From: Trametes villosa
Taxonomy: Eukaryota > Basidiomycota > Agaricomycetes > Polyporales > Polyporaceae
NCBI GenBank assembly: GCA_002964805.2
Contig: PUDQ02000001.1
Location: forward strand, 248,001-312,000
Direction of reading: 5' to 3'
Length of the DNA: 64,000 bases
The translations under genes and the position numbers were made by a program. The notes beneath the pieces were generated by a model, which did not search any database, had not been told where the DNA came from, and was given only the letters and a program-made list of their open reading frames with translations. This document shows positions 1 to 14,241 of the stretch, piece by piece; the stretch's first letter is position 1, and each line of letters starts with the position of its first letter.

Positions 1-225
1 CCGCCAATTTTCCAGGCACCTCGTCCAACGTTCGCACACGCACGAACTTCACAGCTATCAGATTCGGCGCAGGCGTCCATCCAACCTTGGCGCGAGATAC
101 CCCTTCGCTCAGCGTGAACGCGTGACTATTGGCTGCTGTCAACACACTCTGTGCATGTACAACAGGCTCGGACAGCTTGATTGACTCGGAGATTGTCAGC
201 CCGGGGTATGCATGAGCTGAGAACA
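1..225 (-). CDS. Possible exon of an unidentified gene cut by the left edge
   Basis: On the minus strand an open frame of about 70 codons runs from a plausible splice acceptor near 225 off the left end. The conceptual peptide starts around HAYPGLTISESIKLSEP and is mixed polar and hydrophobic with no stop codon. I do not recognise a family. It points the same way as SUB2 and lies about 260 bp beyond the SUB2 stop, so it would be the next gene downstream. It could also be chance, since GC-rich DNA gives spurious frames of this size. Only the sequence to the left can settle it. Confidence 0.3.
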
Positions 226-483
226 ACCTGCTAACCCTGATGAAAGAGATGTTCTAAACATCGAGCGGTGCCTGTATGATCTCTAGTAACTCAGTAAGAC
301 TCTGAAGAGCTTACACACAAACCAACCACCGGACTGCACACGCCGTTCGTTACAGGCCAATAACATCCATTGGAGGGGGGCGTGGTGTATGAATCAACAG
401 TACGGTTACAGGGGCGCAAGGTAAGCTAAGACACAGAAAGCGGGACAGCGCGAGAAAGCCAGCACATGCATCGTGCTCGGTAA

Positions 484-2623
<2,140 letters not shown>

Positions 2624-3230
2624 GTCGGCAAAAGAAAGAGTGGAAAGGGAAGCTAGGAGGGGAAGAAAGGAAGCAAGCGGGGGTGGACGAGGAGGAGGTG
2701 GCGGTGGGAGGGAGAAAAAGGCGACGCGCGACACGACGCGCGGCGCCAAACGAGCACGCTCGGGTCGCCCCGAGCCACCCCCGCGCGTGGGACTTTGCGT
2801 GCACGGACCCCGGTCACGGCCGAGATCGTCACGAGTGCTCCCTTACGTCGACGGCTCATGGCCATTTGGCAATTGAATCCAGCTGCAATTGGACGCAGGA
2901 GTTCGCAACCACTCACTCTAATGCCATCCACGAGCACCCTGCGCTCACCCCGTTCTCCACGTCCACCGGCGATGCTGTACAATGCGGCCGAACCCACCGA
3001 CGATCCAGACTGCACCGCGGGGCGCCGTCTGTAGCGTGCCGAACCGGATGACGAATTAAAATGGCCAATCGCGATCAGCGCCGCTTTGTGCCGTCTCATA
3101 AGTCTGCCTCAGAGTTTGCGGCCGCTCTTTCATGGAAACCACGCTCTGCAGGGCAGTCGCGGTCTGAGTTCAAGCAGGTCTACATTCACCACACCTTGGC
3201 TAGCCCTCTTGCTTCTCAGACCAGGTCGAC
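2624..3230. other. Divergent SUB2/DIC1 promoter region
   Basis: About 600 bp between two divergent start codons. Next to the SUB2 start is a purine-rich plus strand (GGAGG and AGGAAG runs, pyrimidine-rich on the SUB2 sense strand), as is common for fungal 5' leaders. No gene, TATA box or repeat stands out. Confidence 0.5.
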
Positions 3231-4783
3231 ATGGGCAACAAGAGACAGACCAGCTATCCCTTCTGGTGAGTCTCTTCCGCCACTTAACGAGTCTCGGCTG
3301 ATAGGCGTCCTCCAAGGCTTGGAGGTAAGCTCGTAGAGGTGTTTTTGCTCGCGCATGGCTGACCAAGAGCATCGGAATGTCAGGTGTCGGGGCCACAAGT
3401 GAGTGACAATGCTGAAATTCGATCATAACGTGCATCGCTCAGACGTTTCCAAAGTGGCTGCCTGTTGCACTCATCCCCTAGACCTCACGAAAGTGTGAGC
3501 ATTATTTTGTGTGAAATACCCCTACAGGCCCTAGCCGACCCTGACTTGCGCGTAGTCGGATGCAGACTATTCATCCAGCTTCGGGTCCTGTCCATCCTTC
3601 TACCCTTTCGATCCTTCGAATGACCGTCCGAGAAACCGGCCTGAAGAGCCTATACACCGGTCTATCCGCATCCGTCCTGCGACAGATGACCTATTCCCTG
3701 GTTCGTCTGGGGGCCTACGAGAAGATGAAGGCAAGCATGTCCAAGGACGGACCTGCACCAGGCAGTCACCTCCTCGTAGCCGCGATGGTTGCTGGTGCGC
3801 TAGGAGGGCTGGCGGGAAACCCAGCCGGTGAGACTTGTCCCTAAATATCATGCATTATCCGGTTGCGAACAGGTCTTTCCCCGCGCAGACATCCTACTCG
3901 TCAGGATGACGAGCGACTTCGTGCGACCTCCGGCGGAGAGATACAACTATAGCAACGCCGTCAGCGGCATGCTCACGCTTGTACGCGAAGAGGGTGTGCA
4001 CGGCGTGTTTAGAGGGCTTGGGACCAATATGGTGCGTGCCTGCCCTCTTCCTCCCTATTCCATTCTCTAACCCGAGGCGCCTGTAGACGAGAGCCGTTCT
4101 AATGAACGTGAGTTTTGCAACACTCGAGGCGTCTATCCCTCATGATATTCACTGTTGCTTCCCAGGGTTCACAGGTTGGCTCGTAAGTCACGGTGCCCGT
4201 CGCGTTCGATATAAAGGGTGTGTGAAGGGGTCGCTAACCGCATCTGATGCACAGATATGACCTCTTCAAGACAATGCTGCTTCGAAACCCGATACCCGTG
4301 GTCAACTACCAACTAGAGGATGGCTTGCTCCTACATTCGATCTCGAGTGTCCTCGCCGGTACCGTCGCCACCAGTGAGTCTTATCCCTCGCCAACCAAAT
4401 CAACGACCAATGACTAACACCTGGCGCAGCTGTGTGTGCCCCGGCAGACGTGCTCCGGTCTCGTCTCATGTCTGCGGTGAGTAGAGCGCGAGCATGCGAG
4501 TATCCGCTCATCCTGAACGACTGCCCGCAGCACGGTGAATCGCACCCCATCCAGATACTGACCACAGCTCTGCGAGAAGAGGGACCCCGCTTCCTCTTCA
4601 AGGGCTGGACTCCAGCCTTCATCCGTCTCGGTCCGAACACCGTGTTGATGTTCGTCTTCTTCGAGGTACGCTCCCCCAACCAGACGCTCAATTCTCTCCG
4701 CCCGGCTGACCGTTACGGTGTAGCAACTGAAGAAGGGCTGGAGAACGCTCTTCCCTGCGCAGTACCTGACCGACTCCGGCTGA
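3231..4783 (+). CDS. DIC1: Mitochondrial dicarboxylate carrier, DIC1-like
   Basis: Inner-membrane solute carrier of the SLC25 family; yeast Dic1 exchanges dicarboxylates such as malate and succinate for phosphate. All three carrier repeats are present with their signatures: THPLDLTKVRMQ, GNPADILLVRM and APADVLRSRLM. The opening YPFWLGG and the closing RLGPNTVLMFVFFEQLKKG are close to the Dic1 pattern. The start at 3231 (MGNKRQTSYPFW) is the only one that leads into the first repeat. The protein ends at TGA 4781-4783. The gene is cut by about nine introns. Two exons are minute: 3317-3324 (8 nt) and 3384-3398 (15 nt); both are needed to keep FWLGGVGAT in frame. About 300 residues. Substrate is inferred from family resemblance. 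Confidence 0.9.
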
Positions 4784-5427
4784 CCTTCCGATCCGTCTAT
4801 CATTATTGGCTCCCCAAGACTACAGTAATTCGTCTACATCTTGCATCTTGACTAGGCCCTACAGCACGGTAGACTAGAGCTTTCCACGTACTTGTCTCTA
4901 TACTATTCCCGTTGTTGCTACCCTCGACTATTTTCCAAGTGAGATATCCCAAGGTGTGTCGGACATTTCTCAATCGCATCGAGAGGGCTGTGACCTCGAG
5001 ATCGCCTCGGATCCCCTCGAAATCACCCTCGAGATGCCTCGCGTAACCCTCGCATCACCCGCTAGAGGCCTCGGGATGGAGAATTTGCCCCGAATTGCCC
5101 TTCCGAGGCCTCGCGAGGCATCTAGAGGATTTGTCCCGCCGCTCGAGGCGGTCCAGATGCGTTTTAGAAATGTCCGACATGGGGTTCGGTCAGACGGCAT
5201 CAGTGTGGCCGAAAGTGAATCGACTCGCGGTGGTTTACGGCTGATCATGGTCACTCGCTGTGTAAGTTTCAACGTGGTTGAAGGAGGTGTTCACTCCGCC
5301 GATGGCACAATTCAGCGTCGATCGTAGAAGTCGCATGAGGCATATGAGCCATAGAGCATAGGCATAGAGCATGGCATATCATATTCAGTCGCAAGCAGCG
5401 AAGGAACGAGGGACATAGAGTAGCATA
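4784..5427. other. Intergenic region between convergent DIC1 and thioesterase genes
   Basis: The 3' flanks of two convergent genes. It holds the MITE listed separately at 4957-5179. The rest, including an AT-richer stretch with repeats of GCATA and GAGCATA near 5330-5385, shows no gene. Confidence 0.5.
4957..5179. mobile_element. 223-bp MITE with about 24-bp imperfect terminal inverted repeats
   Basis: The left end reads TGTCGGACATTTCT (4957-4970) and the right end is its exact reverse complement (5166-5179). The match resumes inward after four bases with CGCATC on both sides, giving a 24-bp repeat with two mismatches. The interior has no coding frame and is dense in CCTCG/CGAGG blocks, so it could fold strongly. 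A clear target-site duplication is not visible. It is inferred to be a non-autonomous DNA transposon moved by a transposase encoded elsewhere. Confidence 0.7.
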
Positions 5428-6281
5428 TCAACCGAGCAGTTGCGTCAACCATACAGCGAGGTCGTCCAGCTCCTCATCTTTCACGGTGTGTTCCAGCCGC
5501 TCGTACTTCTTCAGCACGACCTTGTCCTCCGGAATGTGAAGCGACTCGCGTAGGAATTCTATCGCTTCTTCCCCGTACGAGACTGGAATCTCGGTATCCG
5601 CGAGGCCGTGTGCCCAGAAGACCGGAAGGTTGGGTTCCATTTGGAGCATCGCCTGAGAGAGTACTCAGTGACATGCGGACGGGCGTCATAGAGAACAACT
5701 CGCCTGTCTAGCTTGTTGAGGGATCCATCCTGAGAGGCTCGCCACGCCCGCTAATTCTTGAAGCGTCGTGAGGGCGGTCATGAGGGACAGCGCCCCTCCC
5801 TGACTAAACCCGACCAGCACGATCCTCGTGGCAGGAGTGCCTGCGCGTACTTCGGTCATCACCAGATTTTCAATGGCGGCTACCGAGGTGGCGATGCCGG
5901 CTTCGTCGTAGCAATTGCACGGTGGGAGGTTGGCGATGTCGAACCAGCACGGTCGGCTCTGTCCCTGGTTATACGCGACAGGTACGCTCGGCCTGTTGAA
6001 CAACAAATTAGCGGGATATCCTGAGTAGTTAGGAATGAGACATACGCTTGAGGCAATATCCACTTGACTTCGGGGAGTCGATCTACGACCCTCTTCAAGG
6101 TGGAAACCCATGATTCGGCTTGTTGACCTAGGCCCTAGAAAAAACAGTTGAGCCACGAGCTTATATCCCACCTAATTGCACTCACATGGATGAAGAAGAC
6201 GGTTGCAGAGTGCTCCCCGCGAGGGGGAATCACAGTCGTCTCGACGCGAGATACCAATGAGCTGCCTCCTGTGATTGGCAT
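5428..6281 (-). CDS. Acyl-protein thioesterase / carboxylesterase (APT1-like)
   Basis: Alpha/beta-hydrolase of the phospholipase/carboxylesterase family; fungal and animal members remove S-palmitoyl groups from proteins in the cytosol. The start at 6281 gives MPITGGSSLVSRVETT, leading into VFFIHG for the first strand and oxyanion region. The nucleophile elbow is GFSQGGALS, the catalytic Asp lies in FWAHGLADTEIPVSYG, and the catalytic His in YERLEHTVKDEELDD. The protein ends WLTQLLG with its stop at 5428. At least four short introns interrupt it. About 240 residues, the family norm. It is divergent from VAC8, itself a palmitoylated protein in yeast; that pairing is suggestive only. Confidence 0.88.
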
Positions 6282-6837
6282 ACGGCTTGGGGTGTCTTGT
6301 GCCCCGTCTTCAACGGTGAATGGCGCATTATATGCTTGGCAAGGCTACCCACGGGATTCGAAAGGACTTAGTCCCAGAAGCGTGCGCAGCAGCTCATCGC
6401 CATGGTCCTTGCATCGCCCATGGACGCCGCAGTCAAAGCAGTAACCGTTCTTGACAGCCCGCTCGCCTGCGAATTGTTCGTCATGTCTGCGCCCGGGCGC
6501 ACAGCGGTCTCTGTGGCCGCTAAGACGTGATGATTCTCTCCGGTGTCTGGATGTTGCGGACGAGCGGGCGCAAGCCGCGCAGGGGTCGTACCTTGGCGCG
6601 ATGCACCGGCGCGGACTCGCGCATGACGATCAGGTCGTGGCGCTGGAAGCGCGAATTACCGCATCTGGAGAAGGCACAACACGGGCAAACAAATTACCGG
6701 CGCTGCCGGCGCTTGCCGTAACAGTTGGCCTTCGCGCCGCTCCAGGCTCGACTGTGTTCTCATTTCTCTGCGCCTCCCTCCCCCTCCTCCTACCTCCCCC
6801 TTGCCGCCGCTCGTCCTCCCTATCACGGATTCTCGAC
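6282..6837. other. Divergent thioesterase/VAC8 promoter region
   Basis: Roughly 550 bp between two divergent starts. Just before the VAC8 start there is a strong pyrimidine tract (CTCCCTCCCCCTCCTCC at about 6773-6789), a usual fungal leader feature. No gene, repeat or clear TATA box seen. Confidence 0.45.
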
Positions 6838-9319
6838 ATGGGCGTCGTCTCTAGCTGCTGCGAGTCCTGCTGTGCGTCGCTTTTCGCTGTGTCATGGCAT
6901 TTTGCTCGTGATTTGTGCGTGGTCTGACACCCTGCTTCTAGTCCGCTCGGGGAAGTCCACCTACGAGCCGCTACTATTGGAGAACGAGCGGGAGGCGGTG
7001 GCGGACTTGCTACAATACCTTGAGAGTACGTCATATCGTCCACCCGGGTTTGAATGCCGGGATGCGCGTTCCTGCGTGCGGACATCACATTTACTCTGCT
7101 CGTCCCCGCTACCGCAGACCGGACTACGACCGACTTCTTCAGAGACTCGCCCCTCGCCGCGTTGACAACACTCTCATTTTCCGACAATGTCGATCTTCAA
7201 CGCAGCGCCGCGCTTGCCTTCGCCGAAATCACTGAGAAGGAGGTCCGCCCCGTAGGCCGCGACACGCTCGACCCCATTCTCTTCCTCCTCAGTAGCCATG
7301 ACACCGAAGTGCAGCGGGCTGCCAGTGCTGCTCTGGGGAATCTTGCTGTAAATAGTGCGTATCTGGTCGCCCCTTGTGCGCGCTGATGCTGACGCGAGAC
7401 GTGCGCGTGCGCGTGCAGCTGAGAACAAGCTGCTCATCGTGAAGCTCGGCGGCTTGGAGCCTCTCATCAGACAGATGTTGAGCCCGAACGTCGAGGTGCA
7501 GTGCAACGCGGTCGGATGCGTAACAAATCTGGCAACCCACGGTGCGTCGAACACCATTCCCCAATCGGCCTGTGGTTTATTCGACCCCACCTTGCTAGAC
7601 GACAACAAGACGAAGATCGCGAAGTCGGGTGCCCTCGTTCCCCTCACCCGCTTGGCACGTTCCAAGGACATGCGCGTTCAGCGCAACGCGACCGGCGCGC
7701 TGCTGAACATGACCCATTCCGGTGCGCACTCGGCATGATCTTGCTTGCTCGGCTAGCATTATATTAATGAATGTTCCAGACGAGAACAGGCAACAGCTTG
7801 TTAACGCTGGTGCCATCCCCGTCCTGGTCAGCTTGCTCAACTCGCCAGACACGGACGTGCAGTACTACTGCACGACTGCGTTGAGTAACATCGCGGTTGA
7901 TGGTAAGGAAACGTGAACAGAGTTCGTGCAGTACCCTGACACAAAGCCACATGCAGCCCACAACCGCAAGAAGCTCGCGCAAACGGAACCTAAGCTGGTC
8001 TCCAGCCTTGTCCAGCTAATGGACAGCCCAAGTCTGAAGGTTCAGTGCCAGGCTGCGCTGGCTCTTCGTAATCTCGCGAGCGATGGTACGTCTCAGTAAG
8101 CGTACACACACACACACACCAAGCTCACCTCACCCTTTTGCAGAAAAATACCAGCTTGAGATTGTGAAGGCCGATGGACTTACCTCGCTGCTTCGCCTCC
8201 TGCAGTCGACCTACCTGCCGCTGATTCTCTCTGCTGCTGCTTGCGTCCGGAACGTCTCGATCCATCCGCAAAACGAGTCTCCCATCATCGAGTCTGGCTT
8301 CTTGCAGCCTCTCATCAACCTGCTGTCCTTCAAGGAGAACGAGGAGGTGCAATGTCATGCGATCTCGACCCTGCGCAACCTTGCCGCGAGCTCCGAGAAG
8401 AACAAGCAAGCTATTGTGAAGGCTGGTGCGGTGGAGAGCATAAAGGAGCTCGTGCTCGAGGTGCCGATGAACGTCCAGAGCGAGATGACGGCGTGCATCG
8501 CGGTTCTCGCACTGAGCGGTACGTCGTTGAGCAGTCGTTGTGCACGGCCAATCAAGTACTTACTTCGCGCTAGACGACCTGAAGGGCCAGTTGCTGGAGA
8601 TGGGTATCTGCGAGGTCCTGATCCCTCTCACGAACTCGCTAAGTTCCGAGGTACAAGGGAACAGCGCTGCTGCACTGGGTAACTTGTCTGCCAAGGGTGA
8701 GTGCGCATTGCGGTAGCCGCAGCGATTTCGGCTGATCCACAAGTAGACGGGCGTACGACCTCTGACGACTATTCGGCCTTCAACGACGTGTGGGATAAGC
8801 CTGACGGGGGAATGCATCGGTACCTCCACCGGTTCCTCACGAGCACGGACGCCACCTTCCAGCATATAGCTGTATGGACCATCGTGCAGCTTCTCGAGTC
8901 TGGAGGTGAGCACCGGCCCGCACCGGGATCTGAGGACAGCGCGCTGACGTCCTGCCGCAGATCCCCAGCTGACTAGCAACGTCCGCAGCTCGAACCTTCT
9001 TATCCCGAACATCCGCACGCTCGCCGAGACCCGGACATCGACGCCGACGTCGTCCCTGGGCGGCACGCCGCACTCGCACCATTCGCAGAGCCGCTCCTAC
9101 CAGGATACGGAGACGGGCGACGGGCAGGGCGAGATCCAGATGCTCGCGCGGCGCATCCTCGACTTCACGGACAGCGAGGGCGTCATGACGCCCAGCGCGC
9201 TCGCGTCGCAGCTGCAGGCGAGCTCGTTCAGCCAGCGCGACGAGAGCGTGAGCGGGCGCGACCACGAAGAGCTCCGCAAGAGCGTGCGCGAGGCGTTCGC
9301 AGGGAGCTCGGGCCACTAG
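6838..9319 (+). CDS. VAC8: Vacuolar armadillo-repeat protein VAC8
   Basis: Vac8 is a lipid-anchored armadillo protein of the vacuole membrane. It works in vacuole inheritance, homotypic fusion, nucleus-vacuole junctions and selective autophagy. The start [11 protein letters not shown] has an N-myristoylation glycine followed by palmitoylatable cysteines, as in known Vac8. After the first intron comes [20 protein letters not shown], the family's N-terminal signature. Then follow repeats such as [60 protein letters not shown] and [15 protein letters not shown]. The tail is serine-rich ([16 protein letters not shown]) and ends at TAG 9317-9319. About ten introns. About 620 residues, slightly longer than yeast Vac8 because of the C-terminal tail. 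Confidence 0.93.
8102..8119. repeat. CA dinucleotide microsatellite in a VAC8 intron
   Basis: A short run of about eight CA units just after the donor of a VAC8 intron. It is non-coding and only useful as a variable marker. Confidence 0.7.
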
Positions 9320-11570
9320 TCGGCGCTGGCTTGTCGCGGCTGAGGGTCTCTGGCTCGGCTGCGCTGGAGCATCCTTGGCGTTCTCTCTTTGAGATTAACT
9401 GGGTGGAGGGTGTGGTGGGTAGTGGGCAACGGACAGCCTGGGACGCTTCCTTTCATCTTGCCTTCGGCCCCGACTACTTATGTCTTCCGCGGGGGCGCGC
9501 CGCAGCCGTCGCGGCCGCCCCCGCACTCTTCTTCTTGCACGCATGTCCATATTCTCCGGTCCTGGTCTGTTCACAAGCTTTCGTTTGTATCGCATGTTTA
9601 TTGTTTCCGTTCTCCCGGTCTCCTCTCTTGCCCTACTTCCCTTCGCACTTCTCCTCCCCGTACCGTTCTTCGCCCGCACGCGGCGGTCGTGTTGTGTTGT
9701 GTTCGCCTCTGCGCCGTCGACCTCGCGCTCGCGCTTCTTCCTCCGCTCTCTCTACTTGTAGGACGAGGTATAATTGACGCGATGTACATATATGCTCCTC
9801 GCTTCGACACCATCCAACCATATGCATGTCACTCTGTTTCGTCACGGCATGGATGTCGACGCCTTCAACTAGCTACTACGCGCCGTAGATGGAATACATC
9901 TCTCGTTCCGAATTGGCAGTGGGCCTTGTTTGTTTGTTGAGCAGTGGGTCGTCCGCGCCGCGCCACCGTAATCTCCCAGAGACTGACCTTTCACGATCTG
10001 GTTGAGGGAGGATGCAGGACGATCGTGTGAAGACGCCAGTGTGTCTGGCGACAAACCGATATCGACTACGCCTGTGCATCGTAGTACAGGCTCGTAAACC
10101 AATAATTGCCTCACATTCGGGGGCGGAGGACAATATTACGTTCCTCCCCGGCTGAAAGTATTGTCGACCTGTAGTAGGCTGTAGTGGTCGCAGAGGGATC
10201 AATGTAAAAACAGCAGAATCGATATCGAATTTTCAGCGACCGATATCTGTAATCTGTACAGCTGGAGCAGTTCTGCTATGTCTAGCAGAAGGCCATTCCC
10301 GTCCTTCCTGCGTCATTGGATGGGCAATTGACGAGGATGGTCGGGGTGGAACGTATCGCCCAAGCGTTCCTTCCAGCAGTATATCTATATATCTACTTAG
10401 ATGGCTACGAGGCTCCTAGTTGAAAAAACCTACGCAGGTTTACGGGATGTCGTGCCGCAGGCACGACGGGATGTTCAAGATAGACTACGAGGCTTTGCAT
10501 GATGCCGTGAAATAAGCCCATGATGGCGTCCCGACAGTGTAGAGCAGTGTAGGAGGACGTCGATCTCGGGTATATGGTGTTTAGGTATAACACTCGAGGA
10601 GCTGTGTAGATCGAGGAACAGTACATAGTTCTGCTAGATCCTACTGCAGTTACGTAGCAAAATCCCGCGAGTGATAGAAGTACGTACTCACCACGCAGCA
10701 CGCATCAAGCATGTAGGGGCACATAACTGGGCGTAGCGGTGCAATGCGGTACGGGGCGCGCGCACGACATCCGCACGGCGCCGTACAGTGGTATACGGCG
10801 CGACACCGTGCGCGATATGCTGCGGGGCGGACTGCGGCTCGCCGCTGGGTCGCAGCATGTGCGCGGCGCGTCCTCGGTGCGGGACGCCTGACTGCGTCTT
10901 GGGCCGCAGATGAAGAGGCGATGTCCCGGGGCACTGCGGCCGTGTATCACGCGTTCTGCAGCGATATCTGGAGAAGGTGGAAGGCAGGAGGGCGTGTATG
11001 ATATGTGTGGTCGCAGGCGAGGCGCGCGGTATTTTTGGACGGTGGGGTGGCTTCGAGAGGGAGCGTGCTGCGGTCGGAGGAAGAGCGTGGATTCATAGAG
11101 AAGCTCGCGCGGCTCGGAGACCCGGGATGCGCGACGACGGAGAGAGGTCAAAGCATGCGTCGGACGACGTCCTGAGCGACGCCATGCACGTCGCGCTTGG
11201 CGAGGACGCTGAGGAAGACGATGACGGAGCGGAGGATACCTGGATGGGCCGGACCGGAAGAAGCGCAGGACATGAGGATCCCCCTGATGGGCGCTTGTGG
11301 CGACGTGGTTCTCTCCACAGACGAGCGAGGCTCCCCGCCGCGCTCAAATTCTCTCTCCCTCTCCCCAGCGTGTACATATATCCCCTGGCCCCTCCGGAGT
11401 CTCCTTTTCTCCCCCGTCTCGTTCTTGCTGCGCGGATCCTGCCGCACGACCTCGCACGCGACCCAGGCTGCGCCTCGCGGTCTGTTTCTCCGCTCCGACT
11501 ATCCACCTGCGGACGCTCCTCGTCTCCAGCCCACCACCACCACCACCCCTCGCCCTCGGATAGCCGCAAG
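9320..11570. other. Long intergenic region between VAC8 and GH16
   Basis: Over 2.2 kb without a convincing gene. The first 450 bp are pyrimidine-rich VAC8 3' flank. From 9900 to 10700 the base composition is balanced, with many stops in all frames. From 10740 to 11570 it is very GC-rich with long but composition-driven open frames. A TATA-like ACATATATCC lies near 11371-11380, about 190 bp before the GH16 start. No terminal repeats or RNA genes were found. Confidence 0.5.
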
Positions 11571-13358
11571 ATGTACTTGCACGTCCCCCTCCTTCTCTTC
11601 CTGCTCGCCAATGCCGCGCCCGGCGACGCCGCGCTCTTCTCGCGCGACGCCGACTCCTCGCTCGCCCGCGCAGCGCGCCACGTTCGGCGTCACGTAATCA
11701 AGCGGAGCACAGGCCTCCTCGACGACCTCCGCCTCGCGTACGCCGGCGTGCGGCTCCAGCAACAGCAGCAGCAGCATGGGCAGCAGCAGGTGCTGTTCCA
11801 GTCGTCCAAGATGTACTGCGTGAACAATGCAGCCACCGGGCTCGGCATCGCGAACAACGGAACCAGTGGGTCTGCTGCCCCGAGTCCGAGCGGTACGGAC
11901 AGCTCACAGAACGCCTCTTCCGCCGCTCCGTCGTCAACTCGGTCATCTTCCCCAAATGCGACTACGACCTCGACGAAACCTACCACTGCCACAACGAAAT
12001 CACCTGCAGCCTCGCCGACGAGTCCGGCAACTGCTTCGCAACCGAGCAGTACTGGAAGCTCATCAGGCAACACCCCTTCGTCACCTTGGAAGGTCGCTCA
12101 GAGCTATGTGAGTCGTATCCTGATTTCCGCAAGACGGGATAATCCTGACTCTATCGCAGGAAGGCAGCTCTTTCTTCGACGGCTGGGATTTCCAGAACAG
12201 CATAGACGACACCACGCATGGTGTGGCGCAGTACATAGACCGCAATACTGCCGTGAGTTCTCGATATGTAGGATATGCGGTCGGGTTAAATATCGTGCTG
12301 ACTATGCCCTTCAGCAATCCTCGAATCTCATCGAGATCAATGACGCGGGAAATGCTATCATGCGTGCCGAGACGACTGGAACCGTTTCTGGATACCGCAA
12401 AAGCATACGCATAACCACGCAGTACAGCTACACTGGCGGCCTGATTGTACTGGACGCCGTACACATGCCCACGGGTTGCGGGACATGGCCAGCTTTCTGG
12501 AGCAACGGTACGTCTTCTCAGTCAGCTGTATATCGCACTTGTGCTGACTTAATGGTGGATATAGGTCCAGGCTGGCCGGCGGGCGGAGAGATTGACATGG
12601 TTGAGGGCGTGAACGACTACACCAACAACCAGGTGACGCTCCACACGGCACCTGGCTGCAGCTTGTCCTCCTCGGACCCCAACACGCTCGGTATATCTGG
12701 CTCTCTTATCGGCGGCACGGACTGCGGCGCGGCAGCCACCGCGAACGCCGGCTGTGGCGTGCGTGCAAGCGAGACAAACTCATACGGTGCTCCTTTCAAC
12801 AAGATGGGCGGCGGTGTCTACGCCAGTAAGTCATTTGCCAGTCCTGGACTGCATAATACTGACCCTTCACAGCCCTCTGGGACGACGACGGGATCAAGAC
12901 GTGGTTCTTCCCTCGCAGCTCGATACCCTCGGACCTATCCAGTGGGGCGCCTCAACCGACGTCCTGGGGCACGCCCATGGCCGCGTTCCCTGCCTCGTCA
13001 TGCGACCCGTTCAAGTACTTCTATCAGCACACCGCCATCTTCGACACCACGTTCTGGTACGTGTCCCGTGAGCCCAAGATCCGACCACGCACTCACTGAC
13101 ATTGGTACGTGCTTACAGCGGTGATTGGGGAGGAGGCGTGTGGGGCGCGGCCGGCGTGCCCGGGCAGGAGCAGAGCTGCGCGGCGCGCACCGGCGTCGCG
13201 TCGTGCGCGGACTTCGTGCTCAACAACGGCGGATCGTTCACAGAAGCTTGTGAGTGGCCCGCGTTCTCCTGCCTCGTTGTGCGCAGCGGCTGATCGTGAC
13301 GGCGGACCCTGCAGACTGGGAGGTCAAGAGCGTGAAGATCTACCAGAAGAGCTCATAA
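11571..13358 (+). CDS. Secreted GH16 glycoside hydrolase (beta-glucanase) with polyQ and Ser/Thr linker
   Basis: Endo-beta-1,3(4)-glucanase-type GH16 enzyme, probably acting on fungal cell wall or plant glucan outside the cell. The start at 11571 gives a signal peptide (MYLHVPLLLFLLANAAPGDA). A basic, arginine-rich stretch follows with VIKRS, a plausible Kex2-type site. Then come a glutamine run (QQQQQQHGQQQ) and a linker of about 90 residues rich in Ser, Thr and Pro. The catalytic domain has GCGTWPAFWSNG and the GH16 motif GEIDMVEGVND, with both catalytic glutamates and the intervening Asp. The end is SVKIYQKSS with TAA at 13356-13358. Seven or so short introns. The N-terminal extension is longer than in the GH16 at 56133. 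Exact glucan specificity cannot be read from the sequence. Confidence 0.88.
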
Positions 13359-14241
13359 CGCGCTTCGCGCCGCGGAAGCGCCCTTTGCGCTGCTGCTGCA
13401 ATCGCCGTCTGGCGAGTGCGCTGCGTGCCACCTGCCACCTGCCGTCGTTCTTGGATCCACAAGCGCCCCTCCGCCGCTCCATTCCTGGGGCGATCGCGCG
13501 TGCTTCAGCGCCAGATCGGCGATCGTCGATCGGCAGCAGCGGACAGGGCGGGCGCCCACAGAGCACGACAATTGTACAAACAGAGACAGAACCGTTCGGA
13601 CGAAACCACAAGTATATAGAGACGACGCAAGGCCGGATCCGCGTCAACAGTCGATGACGCTTCTCACGACCTTCATGTCGCATCACACCACCTTTCTCTA
13701 CGCATAGCACATTCTTGGATATCGTGTAGGACGGGCAGCATACGTACGGAGGGAATGTAGCAGGATGTATCGTGACAGTCATCGGGATGTTATGCACATT
13801 TATAGAGCTTAGGGAAGGGGGTCGCGTTGACGTTGTTGTACCGTACGCGCTGACTGTGACTGTATCATACCGCACTCGTCGCATGTGTCGTCGCTCTGCT
13901 TCTACTTCTGCAATGTAAATACTAACTACTGTATGCCTCACTTGCTAGAACATCGTAGATCCAGTCATGAACCGCCAAAGCTTGCAGTTTGTGCCAGGTA
14001 CGAGGAGAATGGAGGGCGTCTTCGCGTCATTTACGATGAGACGCCGGTTTGATCGCCGGGCGGCCGATGTTGGTTTGGCGGGGAGGACGCGTCTTGACGC
14101 GCGCCGTTTCTCCGCGGTGCCACACCCGTCCCTGTGCCACAGACGAGCGCGTCGGAGAGCAGCGACGTCTCTTTCTCTCTTTCTCTCTTCTCTTCCCTCA
14201 TCTTCACGACAGCCTATCCCAGTAACTAGTACAGGAAGACT
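13359..14241. other. Intergenic region, GH16 to GCNA-like gene
   Basis: About 880 bp between two plus-strand genes. A T/C-rich stretch (TCTCTTTCTCTCTTTCTC) lies at about 14168-14190, just upstream of the next start. No gene or repeat seen. Confidence 0.45.

Noticed and set aside
7040..7065. tRNA T-arm-like CGGGTTTGAATGCCGGG
   Set aside because: It lies in a VAC8 intron and there is no matching acceptor stem, D-arm or anticodon arm around it.
10977..13124. A 715-codon open frame covering most of the GH16 gene
   Set aside because: It reads through GH16 introns and the GC-rich upstream region; the signal peptide and conserved GH16 splice joins place the true start at 11571.
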